Shown piece after piece: positions 36,420-46,893 of a stretch of DNA of 64,000 nt (positions within the stretch are counted from its first letter, which is position 1; every line of letters begins with the position of its first letter). Where the stretch lies: positions 52,105,001-52,169,000 of the forward strand of contig JBAIAC010000007.1 in the NCBI GenBank assembly GCA_037349315.1, in the 5' to 3' direction. The notes under the pieces were generated by a model. It saw only the letters and a program-made list of their open reading frames with translations, was not told the DNA's origin and did no database searches. Made by a program: the position numbers and the translations under genes. The stretch is from Chelydra serpentina. Its lineage: Eukaryota > Chordata > Testudines > Chelydridae.

Positions 36420-36941
36420 TGTACACACTGCACTGCAACCTGTGTATTTTAATATGTCCACAAAAATCCAAGGTTAAAAACTGCCCGTTTAGGAGAAAGT
36501 TTCATAGTGGAGCAAGCTTGGAGAAACACAAACAGAACTGAGCATTGTATAGTTTACGTACTTTGCTCTGCCAGTCTTTCCTTGTGCTCTCTCTTTATAG
36601 TTACTTTAGATATTTATGTTTGAATGAAAATATTCTCCCTTGCAAGGACCCTGACATTTGCCATGGGAAGGAAGGTGATTTAATAAAGTGATTTAATTGA
36701 ATAACTGTGGTTAATATCTCAGTGCCACCATCCAAGACACTTGATTTTCCAGTCCACATTTGATTCCTAGGCAGTGGAACCTAATTGCCACCTAGCAACT
36801 TCTCAGGCCTTCAGAGTTCCAATCAATGCCTTAATAGGACAGCAGTAGCAGATAAGTCAACAGCCGATCTGAAATAATATACAACTTAGTCCAAGATTCT
36901 ACACAATTGCTTTCCCCTCCTCCACTACACATGCTCCCTCA

Positions 36942-37028
36942 AGTATCAGAGGGGTAGCCGTGTTAGTCTGGATCTGTAGAAGCGACAAAGGGTCCTGTGG
37001 CACCTTATAGACTAAGTCTATAAGGTGC
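36942..37028. mobile_element. Foldback Penelope-like tail, 14-bp TSD
   Basis: It starts agtatcagaggggtagccgt and gttagtctggatctgtagaa and ends in a perfect hairpin: gtggcaccttatagac (36997-37012), loop taa, gtctataaggtgccac (37016-37031). A 14-bp direct repeat cacatgctccctca flanks it (36928-36941 and 37029-37042), overlapping the last hairpin bases. Confidence 0.65.
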
Positions 37029-37042
37029 CACATGCTCCCTCA

Positions 37043-40000
37043 CTTACACACACGCTCCTCCAATTCCCATTTTAATAATTACATTGAATGTAACTAAAGG
37101 AGAGTTCTGCAGTGATGGCACTGAAACACATAAAACAAACTGGTTTTCCTCCAGCACCAATCCAGGCTAATGGTCACTGCCTTACATTAACATGTGGGAG
37201 ACTGGGATGAGAACTTAGATTTTATGCTGTAGGTCATGCTCTGGGCTCCAGGGGTTAGAGCCTATGTGGGAGAGCCATATACAAAGAAAATGTTATTAAT
37301 CCACATCTAAGACCACAAGCAAAAGTATGTAGCCAAAAGAGGCATCGATGGAGAATTAAATATTTCATTAAATAATGTTCGGTAAGTACTCGATGTAGAG
37401 ATTTAGACGTAGACACTGCATAGTCCAAGACCAGACGCATCTCTTTTTTCATCTTATGAGGCTTTGGTTGTAGTGGAATGTGATTTCATTTGAAGGGGAG
37501 AAGCATATTAAATGTAACTGTCAATCTATTTGGAAAGAATGAAATGAGGGGCCTGAATCCTTTCCGATGCCCCTGAAAAATAATTTTGAAAGCCATCTTA
37601 TTTCCTAAATGATTTGGTTCCTTTAAGGTAACATTTAATGGCTCTACAATCGCATAGTGATTGCAGCCACATCTCCTTTGTGGAGAAGGGCAAACACAAC
37701 AGGAAGAGATGGAATTCAAAGGACACCAGAGGCACAAAACCAGGAGAGCTTTTCCAAACCACCTCATAAAGAAGAAGTGACTCTATGTGCATTTAGGCTA
37801 CCTGCAAGGTTTTCTTCATCTCTGTGTAGTGGGGTATTAGCTTCATATACTTGGGAAATGGTTTTGGCTTTAAGCTAAGCCATGTAAATGTACCCAGATA
37901 CTATGAGCCAAATTCATCCCTGTACCAGAGCTGAGCTTAGGGCCAGGCACCAGGAAGTCCCAATGAGGCAAAACTTTGTCACCTGTGCGCCTACACCATG
38001 CTGGGTTGTCTGGCGCAGGTTGGAACAGCCAGAGAGGCTGCCCTAACTTGCACTTGGCTGCCCATAGCCCTGATGGGTCACTCCCCCAGCCAGTAATAGC
38101 TGAGTTGTAGACTGCCCATAACTCCTTTGTTCTGGCATGCCCCCTACACCACAAGGGCTCAGCAGGAGCCTTGCACAGGGTCAGCTTTGCCAATCCCATG
38201 CCATCCTGGGACGACTCCTATGCTCAGGGCATTTCTTGGGGTCCATTAGTGCAGCTTTGACTCTGCCAGAATGAAAGAATCCTTATGTAAAGGCTGTGTC
38301 AGTCACTGATGAGTCAGGCCTTATGTGCTAGTTGTCTAATAAATGTTTCATTATTGTTAATAATCAATACTATGGCACTCACCATTCTGAGTGAATTAAA
38401 TTCCCATCTTCACCGGAAAAACTTACCTTCTCTCTGTTCTAAAGCTTTTAAAGGTGAAAAGGCAGCTTTTTAAGAACTCAATTCAAGTTATTATTTAGTG
38501 AGTCCCTTCAGGCGGTTTACTCTTGCTCCCACTGAAGTCAATGGCAAAATCACTGACTTCAATGAGAACAGGATCAGACGCACAGGGTACATCAGACCCT
38601 CATGCCACTGAGCACCGAGGCCTGTATCCTTACAATACTAACTGCCAGATCTTTATTAAGCCCTTTTTGGCAAACAACTTCTGACTGAGCAGAAGATGCA
38701 GCTGGGACTCTTTTTATCTTTGCACGTGGACACACAGACTTCACAAGTGTTCAGAAGTGAAGAAGTAACTTTTTGGATGACTTCTGCCTTTTCTAACAGT
38801 CTCTGATCAAGTTTGAAGAGGTAATACTTTTCACAGTGGATGTCTCAGAGACAGCATTTGGGGACGAAGAGGGCATTTCAGAGCCCTGCATCTGGGGTTA
38901 GCCAATTAGTTCTGTATACCCGGCTCTTCTGGGCCAGTTGGGAGCCACCAGGATGACCCAGCATCATATTTTTGTTACCAGTTTTAGTTCTTTACACAAA
39001 GGAGGGGTTGGCAGGAATGCTTAGGCTATTTGAAATGTCCATCTGTTATGAATTTACTGCTCTGAAAGTTGGCTACTGATACAAACAAGCAGACGAATGG
39101 AAATCCTCATCTTCTTACAATCATCTGGTGGGCTTGTTGGTGAGGAGACCAATTCCCAAGAAGAATTCTAGTTCCGCTTAACTTATCTTTAACAATATGT
39201 ATCCCTGGGATGCAAAACACCATTATAGCATTCTTGCTGTCCACATGACTAGACATAGCATCTCCTTCATTCCTGGACAGCATCTTGATCCTTGATGTAT
39301 ACAATATGCTAGAGCAGCTGTATTGTCCATCTATATCATCCTATGAATACTTAGTTTTGTTTTGTTTTGAGAGCTACCAAAATAAACCAGTTAATTCCAG
39401 AATAAATGGCCAAAACCTGAGGTCCTTGCTGTGTTTTTATTCAGTCTTTGCTCAGGCAGACTCCCACTGATTTCAGTGGCAACGGTAGCCACTTTAATGT
39501 TTTACTTTCATGCGAGCTTGCTTGAGTAAGAAACTAGTAAAATCTGAGTAAGGACATAGGGATTTCTGCCCAGAAACAGGATCCCTTCTCTCACAATAAT
39601 ATCATTTTGCTCCAGGGTAAGGTAAACAAATTTCCTGGCAAGTCCCATCACCCTGAAGGTTTGGCATCTGTCGTCAGGTTTACCCTTCCAGAGTCCGAAA
39701 GCACTGTGCTTGCTTCATTGGTCTCTTCTTTCAGCCACCATGATAAAATGAACTCAACATTCATTGGAAGAAGACATTTCTGGCCTAGAGTACTTTTTTG
39801 TGAGTCCAGTGTCAGTCCATAAACAGGTCTTGAGTGGAGATGGTCCCAAGGAATCAGTGGCATGTAGGATATGACCAGTCCATCAGTTAATACCTTTCCC
39901 TGTGATTGTATATCTATAGTGCTTCACTGAGGTCTAGTTCATTTTCATCTGAAGAAAAGACATTTACTGCCTTTGTGGTCAGTAGTACACCCAAATGATT

Positions 40001-41140
40001 AATACTTGGAGTTTGCCATAGTTATGCGTGAGGTTTGTAGAGAAACCCCATCTCAACCTTAACTCTAATGTCATAATAGCAATGCTGTAATATGAAGAAA
40101 GTTGTGGGAAAGACGAGGGTCCCACTTTGTCAACTTTGACATTGGGTGACCGTCGCACTTTCAAGTGCTTGGTAAGCAATGGACATCCAGGTATCTACTT
40201 TTCTCTTTATGTTTAGAACTTTGTGGAATTGAATTAGGGTCTGGTACTATATCAGAATGAGAAGTGTTACCACTTTCATCTATTGGACATAACTATCTGC
40301 CTGGAGAGCACAGTAAAGTTTCATCACAGCTAGTGGACTGGTGTCCTCATTTTACTTACAGTGTTTCTTTTTCATTTCCATAGCAAATGTATTGAATTTA
40401 GCAACTCTGTACAGAAGGGGCACTGCTGTGACTGATCAGTTCAGAGGCAGAGGAAAGGGACTGACTCTATGTAGCTGGAGGCAGCTGTTGGACCTCCTGA
40501 GGGCACAGAAAGTTCAGGATTGGTAACTTCTGCCTGTTAATCAGACATGGAAAGGAAAACCCATAGTGCCTGGCTGGCTTGGCGGCAACCTGAAACACAG
40601 AATAAGCATTCACTGCAGGATCAAGTAACAAGAGAAGGTGGATTGGGAAGGGACCAATTCTTTTAAAAACACAAATATCTTCAATAATTAGCAAAGATAG
40701 GAAGACATACTGTGAAAAACACATTCATGATGAATGTGATTCAAATCTAATGTAAATCGTTTCTCTTGCTTTAAAATATATGTTAGTGTTGGGAGAAGGT
40801 GTTGAATTGACAGCCATAGGCACAGAAAGGGCTGTGAGAGTGTAGCCCTCCTCATGTGTCTCAGCCACAATTTGGAGGGACCATACCTAAAACTGAAACA
40901 AATGGTCAGTCTCCATGCCCAGTCAATCTGCAGAAATTGCTAGCAAGGGTGCCAGTTGTGATGGTGACTAGTGATGTGGACATCTGTCCATTGGGAACTG
41001 GATTGAGATTGCCAGCTGTTGTTATGGTTTGAATGCATGTCTAGAGGATGCAATGAGTACATTTTATAAATAGAATACATATAAATAATAAACTAATTTC
41101 AGATAGGCCAAAAACCAATCATCAGATGCAACAATTTCTG
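37043..41140. other. CCDC9B intron, nothing recognised
   Basis: About 4.1 kb without exon or named repeat. The only structure noticed is actgaagtcaatggc / tgacttcaatgagaaca complementarity near 38530-38572. Confidence 0.4.
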
Positions 41141-41159
41141 GTTCAACCCACCTGGGTTG

Positions 41160-41260
41160 GATTCTAACTAGAAATGGGCCTAAGCCGTGAATTTCAGATC
41201 CACATTCAAATTGGAACTTCCCTAAAGTGTGAGGTTCAGGTCCATTTCTAGTTCAAGCCA
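41160..41260. repeat. Palindromic repeat
   Basis: Ends ctaactagaaatgggcct and aggtccatttctagttc pair; the interior holds cagatccacattcaaattgg. A related aatctggatccaaatttc block recurs at 45620-45640 and 29317-29333. Confidence 0.4.
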
Positions 41261-41744
41261 GTGACTTAGAAGCAAAAGTCTAAGTCAGACACACTTTAAA
41301 AGTTTCCCTTTTTAAGGCACCAACCTGTGCTTCAAGTTAGCATCTGAAGATTCTTCAAGTCCAGTTTAACTTGCAGCTGTAACACTGACTACTGATGGTA
41401 TCTCATCTCTGAGAGTAAGCCACGAGTGTAAAATGGGGAAAGGTATGGAAATCACTGTCAGCTTTACCAGGCTTGGAAATGGGATGCCTTTGGCAGGAGG
41501 AATCCAGAGTATCACCATGTATGCACAGATCACAGGAGCATATTTAAATAGGGAGTTCTCTTGTATTAATCCTGGACTTGGCAGCAATACAAACATCAAG
41601 GAAATAATTGCAAGCATCAGCACAGTAAGGAACAGGAAGACATTGAACAAAGCTCCAAGTTGAGAGAATGAGAACAGGGACCCCTTACAGCTCAAAGAAA
41701 GCAATGTGTTAAGTCTCGAGTGATGCATCATTTTAAAGACCCAC

Positions 41745-41906
41745 CTTGGCTTTATTGTCCATAGTAACAGCCAGCTGCATTCTCTTCCCCATCCTGAATG
41801 TAAACATATGATCTGCTTCCTCCTCATCTTCCTCCTCACTGCCGACTCCAAACCCTGGGCTGGTGGGGCAGCTGCTTCCCCATTTCTCACTCACCACCCT
41901 TTTCTC
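41745..41906 (-). CDS. CCDC9B: CCDC9B exon, first EKRVVSEK module
   Basis: This 162-nt exon (54 codons, phase 0/0) starts EKRVVSEKWG, contains an acidic run (SEEEDEEEAD) and ends FRMGKRMQLAVTMDNKAK. The acceptor is ttttcag and the donor gtgggt (plus-strand acccac at 41739-41744). As I recall it, mammalian CCDC9B carries a GEKRVVS segment followed by an ELAVTMENKAE segment, which supports the assignment. The exon is a clear paralogue of the next exon downstream (25968-26120): both begin (E/G)KR(V/I)VSEK and end with a basic-hydrophobic block before TMDNK(A/E)K. The reading frame is intact. Confidence 0.85.
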
Positions 41907-43307
41907 CTGAAAAGTCAATTGGTCTGGTTAGAAAACAGGTCCTTTAGGGGTTACCAGTGTGTTTCCATTTTAGGAACACCTCTGCCTAAACAGCTGGGAG
42001 AGGGCAGCTGTGGAAATGTTAGGACTTGCGCCACAGGATGCTTTTCGCTCCCATTACAATACCATGGCATTCTTCCAAAGAGTGAAACAACAGGCACTTT
42101 GTCTGATTAGCAGTGAAACCCACAAATCTAAGTGGGTCTGGAAAACCCATTGCACTTACAAATCTGACATTTCAGACTAAAATGTCAAAGGTTTAGGAAA
42201 TAGATCTCATCATTTTCTTGTTAACGCTTGCGGCTAGATTGTGCAACCCTAACTCCTGGTGCTGATCACTTATTGTTGACACCAGCAGTCTACTGGTGTC
42301 AGTAAGTGCTCACCATTATAAGGGTTGAACAATCTAGTCCACAGAATGTTGTTTCTGGTTAATAACATCTTTCATCTCCTGTATGAAAGGGAAAAATTGT
42401 GCAACAGTGCAAGCCTACAGGAAAGCAAGGGCCAGTGGGTTGCTGGAAAGAGGGAAAGACAGTCTACAAATGAACCTAATAAAGCAATTGTGTAAATAAT
42501 CCAACATCAGAGAAAAGAGACAAGGGTACGTTTGGGCTACTTACTCCATTGGCATTGCATTCACTTTAACACAGGGCTGAATGCTTGTGATGTGTTAGGC
42601 CTAAAGTGCTGGGAGGGGTGGCTCAGGCCATGAATTGCCTCCTCTCTAATCCTGCTGCTAGAGAATGGGGAGGACTGTCTGTCGGTGACTTGTTTAATCT
42701 CCCTCTAGACCCAGAGATATAAAAAAAGACTGGGACAGCCCATGAGTTGCAGAGTTTGCATGGGAAACCCTATCAGAAACCATGCATGGGAATCCTTAAT
42801 GGCGACTTGTTTTGCTTGTTCTTAAGGCTGACCCTTGTTTAAGGGAAGGAGGGAGAATGCCCTGTTTGGACCTATGATATTTTCTTCTTATGTGTGTTCT
42901 GCAGTTAAATCCACGCCTTCAAGCACATTTGGAACTGCTGATTTTCACCCTACAGCAGAGATAAAGCATGTCTATTTTGGATATATGTCTGCGACCATGT
43001 TTGCATCCATGTCTGGGAGTTCATATACATGTGAGTGTGCATATGTACATGCACACATATCTGCTTGCTGTATTTGTGTACATGCTTGCATCTGTGGGAA
43101 CAGGTTTGTGTGTGCAGGCTAATGTATATCTGTGCATGAATCTATTCAGAACACTTAAGTCTTTTGGGGAGTGGTTAGGTTCTGATTCCTGATACTCTGA
43201 ATGCCTGTCATACATGCTGACTACTCCAGAGATAGCAGCTCTGAATTCGTAAGGAAGGGATTCTTTAGTGAGAAGTTCACTTGTACTAAAAAGGAATCAA
43301 GACTTAC
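41907..43307. other. CCDC9B intron with TG/CA-rich tract
   Basis: Short intron between coding exons. A degenerate purine-pyrimidine alternating tract (atatacatgtgagtgtgcat and similar) occupies about 43015-43130. Confidence 0.6.
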
Positions 43308-43412
43308 GTTATGGGCCTTGGTGATAGTAATAGTCAGACCATCCTGCTTGGGTCTCCTGGAAGTGACAGCCATCCCCTCCTGCTCTGCTCGCTTTTTGTC
43401 CTCTTCTATTTC
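43308..43412 (-). CDS. CCDC9B: CCDC9B exon, EIEED/MAVT module
   Basis: This 105-nt exon (35 codons, phase 0/0) begins EIEEDKKRAEQEGMAVT and ends DGLTITITKAHN. It continues the heptad-like helix of the exon at 46747-46860: NEALIRRYQ followed by EIEED is the family signature. The acceptor is gtttcag and the donor gtaagt (plus-strand acttac at 43302-43307). The GMAVT stretch followed by a D-G-L-T-(I/V)-T-I motif fits CCDC9B as I remember the family; CCDC9 diverges after MAVT/VAVT. No frameshift or stop is seen, so the exon looks functional. Confidence 0.85.
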
Positions 43413-43891
43413 CTGAAACAGTCAAGTCCACATCCAACAACAGATCATCCAAAGGCCTGTGACAAATCAAACCCACTCAGGCAGGGAGAGGAAAGGGCCA
43501 TGAGCTTTGCGTGTACAACATCGCGGGGGGGACCAGAGCCATCATAATGAACCACAGAAACAAAGGCCGGATGATTTCTGTGCTCACTGGGACCTCAGGC
43601 TAGGTAGAGTCATGGCCCATTTTCCTATTTTGCATTCCTCCTGGGGAATACATGGGGCTAATACAACATTTTGAAAGAAAGTCGACTTGCTGTGTGTCTC
43701 TTGTCAATGCACTCTCAGCACAGCTTGTTCTCCAAGAAAGCTGTACCAGAGTTCTGGTCCTTGAGTGCATGTGCTCCCTGGTCATCTGTTATCAGCCCCA
43801 GGCCTTTAGAACTGGGAACTGTAGTCCCAGGCTATATGACAAGGAGCAAGCATGTGATCTATAGGATACAAGGCTTCCTGCCTCTCCGCAT
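43413..43891. other. CCDC9B intron, nothing recognised
   Basis: No feature was seen between the EIEED exon acceptor and the composite MITE. Confidence 0.4.
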
Positions 43892-43961
43892 CATAGGTGC
43901 TGGAACTAAGAGCTCAGGGGATGCGGCTTGAAGTGGTTTCCATTATATGCATGGTTTACAG

Positions 43962-44549
43962 CAGGGGTCTCAGAGTCCCGGCCCGCGGGCCATCTGCGAC
44001 CCGAGAACCTCCCCACTGTGGTCCGCAGAGGAGAGACACATACAGACACACTGGCAGCAATGTCTGCTGCAGGCACCGCCCGCTGCAGCTCCCATTGGCT
44101 GGGGGAGAGGGACAGAGATACCATCACTAGTTGCAGGGCAGAGTCAGCCATGGAGGCAGCATCGTTAGTTGCTGGGCAGAGTCAGCCATGGAGGCAGGGT
44201 CACTTTTTCCCACAATGAATATAAACAAGTCAAAATACCGAACACAACTATCTGATGCACACCTTGCTGCAATCCTGAAGGTTTCAACTGCTCAGTCTCT
44301 GAGGCCAAACATCAACAAACTGACAGAACTGAAGCATTGCCAGATGTCTGGCAAACACTAAAAACTCTCTGGCAGGCGAAGAATTGTATAAAGTTGTTTG
44401 ACAGTTTTATTATTTCTAAGAAATTCGAAATAAAAACTACAATATAAACGTTTTCTTTTCTGAACACCATCTTCAGTGATATTATTGGCCCGCTGGGAGG
44501 ATTTGAGGACTGGCACTGGCTCTAAGGTAAATAGAGTTTAAGACCCCTG
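43962..44549 (+). mobile_element. Non-autonomous hAT element, 8-bp TSD
   Basis: It starts CAGGGGTCTCAGAGTCCC and ends GAGTTTAAGACCCCTG, with a perfect 8-bp TSD gtttacag (43954-43961 and 44550-44557). It keeps the 3' coding end of a hAT transposase. The 588-bp size implies a large internal deletion. Confidence 0.85.
44214..44361 (+). pseudogene. hAT transposase C-terminal fragment
   Basis: The plus strand encodes NINKSKYRTQLSDAHLAAIL, a run through KVSTAQSLRPNINKL, and then KHCQMSGKH before a stop. This pattern, K..(F/Y)R..L(S/T)D.HL followed by P.I..L...K.CQ, is the very C-terminus of the hAT family that gave rise to GTF2IRD2-type host genes. Everything upstream, including the catalytic residues, is missing, so it is inert as a protein. 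Confidence 0.65.
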
Positions 44550-44613
44550 GTTTACAGTTTGGTTCAATGGCTCTCCGCACCCCCACTATAAAAATTGGTC
44601 CAGCACCCCTGCT

Positions 44614-44897
44614 CCAGATACGTGTACACTGCAGCTGGGAGCATGTTTCCCAGCTCAGGTAGACAGATGAGCTAGCTCACTAAAAGTAGCAGTGTAGCAG
44701 GGCAGTTTGGGCTAGCTGCCTGCCAGGGTAAATATGCAGAGGGTCCAGGCAGTTTTGTACTCAGGCCGCTAGCCCAATCTGCCACCCTGACTACCCGGTT
44801 ATTTTTAGTGCACTAGTTTGAGCACAGCTAGCGTGTGTCGGTTCACCCAAGCTGGGAAGCATGCTCCCAGCTCTAGTGTAGAGGTACCCTCAGGCAG
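44614..44897. mobile_element. Palindromic MITE (Harbinger-like)
   Basis: Ends tacgtgtacactgcagctgg/gagcatg and its near complement catgctcccagctctagtgt/agaggta bound a roughly 280-bp imperfect palindrome. Inner arms gagctagctcactaaaa and ttttagtgcactagtttg also pair. No clear TSD. Confidence 0.5.
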
Positions 44898-46539
44898 GAA
44901 CAGCAGAGAGGAAAGTTCCAGGGTTAGGCAATGACCTTGGAGGGGGCTTACCACATGGACCAGTGGATAGCCTGGGCGAGAGACTTGGGCCTGTGGAAGT
45001 ATAGGGCTCTCCATAGCAGCCAGGCAGAAAGGCTTATGGATTAGAAAACCGAGGGGGCTGAGCTGCAGAGCATCCTGAACCAGGGAATGAGACTATGAGC
45101 CAAGCAAAGAGCAGATTGCTTATGGAGCCTGGAGGAGGCTGTGAAACCTAGCTCTCGGGGAACAGACAGGGAACTGTTTATGTTTAATGGGTTGCACAAG
45201 CTCCAAGGCCAACGGGCCAGAAAGGACTATGCCCAGTTTGTGAGCCCTGCTGCCCAGAGGAGGAACTACTTTTACTAATGGCATTGTGTCTATGAACCAG
45301 GTCCCAAGGGTGGGAATGTTACTTGAACCACACGGGGAGTAGGAGGGGGCATTTTCTGTGAGCCTAGAGAGGGAAACTGAGTCCTGGATTCCTATTCCAC
45401 AAGCCAAGTGATGGAGGCTAAGGAGTTGATTGACACATCATTGTCAGTTCCTTTGCCCGACCACATGTGACATTTAAGTCTTCCCATAACCTTTCGTTAT
45501 GCCCATTTTCCTTGCAGTCAGCAGGAAGGGGGAGTCCATGCAGGCTTTATATGGAAAGGAGGTAAAGTGCGGATGTCTGCTGAGGAAAGGCACGGCATTT
45601 AATCAGACTTAATTATTCAAATCTGGATCCAAATTTCAAACACCCCAAAGTTTAATCTTGGGTTTTGGTTCAGCCGATTGCCAAACCAGAGGCTACTTGC
45701 CAAATCTGAATTTGGGTCCAGGTTAAATTTGAAATACTCCCAAGCTCTAAGGTATTTGGACCTTGGTTGCTGACCATCTCTAGTGCTGGGAGAACATCTT
45801 TAGCCAAGAAGAGGAGGCTCCTGCCATGGTGAGCAATACTCCTTCTTTTTCAGACTTTCTCAGCACACAAAATATTTATCCAGGGAGAAAAATAAGACGT
45901 GGCTGGAAATTCTTTCTCCTATCCTAGGTGACATGGGCTGAAATAACCAACGGGCTAATGGAGCCTACGTTTAGTATATGGTCTGGCATAGGGCCCCAGC
46001 CAGTCCGCAGTAACATTAGCAGATGCTGACTGCACCACAGAGATGATTTTTAAAGGTCTATCTCAGTATGGGAGCCAGCACACAGAGACTGACCCAAACC
46101 AGCTGTGCTCTTTGACAAAGCCAACACCTCTTTACTACCTTTCCTCCTGGCACTTCTGCTTAATGCATCAGTGCTCTGCATGAATGCTTGGATCATTTAA
46201 TGCAGGGCATGGTAATGGAGAGCAAGACTGCAAGGAGAGAGACAACAAAATATGGAGTTAGCCTATTGGCCCATCCAGCAGCAATGGAAAGGATAAGGGG
46301 TCCCTTGTAATCAAGGGCAGGGGAGATCGCAAAAGATTTTTTTGGAGGTGGTGGAGGGCTCAAAAGAGTCTAGACCCTCCTAGATACACAAGAAAATGAG
46401 ACTGGGGCAATAGGAAAGATAGGCGGCAAAAAGGGAGAAGCCAAGATAGATGGGAGAAGGAGGGGGAATAGAAAGCCAGAGAGAAACCCCATGTGGAGAT
46501 TGCTCTGACATGGGGCTGAAGAAGATAACATCCAGGCAG
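44898..46539. other. CCDC9B intron, few recognisable repeats
   Basis: No exon is seen. A repeat with tctggatccaaatttcaaac and atctgaatttgggtccaggt complementarity occupies about 45600-45785, related to the palindrome at 41160-41260. Confidence 0.4.
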
Positions 46540-46720
46540 CAGGGCCGGCTCCAGGCACCAGCTTTCCAAGCTGGTGCTTGGGGCGGCATCCAGAATGGGG
46601 TGGCAGTCCGTATCCCGCGGCAGCAATTTGGCGGCAGCTCCGCCACTCTTCCCGCTGCGGCGGCAATTCGGCAGCAGCTCCGCCTCTCTTTTTGCTGTGG
46701 CGGCAATTCGGCGGCGACTG
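46540..46720. mobile_element. 181-bp GC-rich hAT MITE beside an exon
   Basis: It begins CAGGGCCGGCTCCAGGCACC, the same family start as at 22192, and ends ggcggcgactg. A perfect 8-bp TSD ccaggcag flanks it (46532-46539 and 46721-46728). It lies in CCDC9B intron sequence with only 18 bp (46729-46746) between its TSD and the exon at 46747-46860. The right terminal repeat is degraded. Confidence 0.8.
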
Positions 46721-46746
46721 CCAGGCAGGCAGCGGAGCAAACTTAC

Positions 46747-46860
46747 CTGGTACCTTCGTATGAGAGCTTCGTTCTTTTTCCGCAAAGCCAGGATTTTCTT
46801 ATCCAGTTCAACATCTTTCTGCTCTTTCTTCCGCAGCACGGCATCATCCACCGAGGCAGC
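46747..46860 (-). CDS. CCDC9B: CCDC9B N-terminal coiled-coil exon
   Basis: This 114-nt exon (38 codons, phase 0/0) encodes the charged helix characteristic of the CCDC9 family, including RKKEQKDVELDKKILALRKK followed by NEALIRRYQ. CCDC9 and CCDC9B share this N-terminal coiled coil; the protein's biochemical role is poorly known. On the minus strand the exon is preceded by an AG acceptor (tatcatcag) and followed by the donor gtaagt at 46746-46741. An in-frame ATG at 46893-46891 would add 11 residues (MESDKLSLYHQ), so this could instead be the first coding exon. I prefer the spliced reading, because the ATG has a weak context (T at -3) and the acceptor is plausible. The reading frame stays open far past the donor into an inserted repeat, an artefact of intronic sequence unless the intron is retained. 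Assignment to CCDC9B rather than CCDC9 depends on the following exons. Confidence 0.82.
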
Positions 46861-46893
46861 CTGATGATACAAGGACAGTTTGTCTGACTCCAT

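Larger units (their letters stand above)
43892..44613. mobile_element. Older MITE split by a hAT element
   Basis: The left end (cataggtgctggaactaaga) and right end (aattggtccagcacccctg) are inverted repeats of one element, which reads continuously across the TSD gtttacag once the hAT insert (43962-44549) is set aside. The host element would have been about 125-130 bp. Confidence 0.55.
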
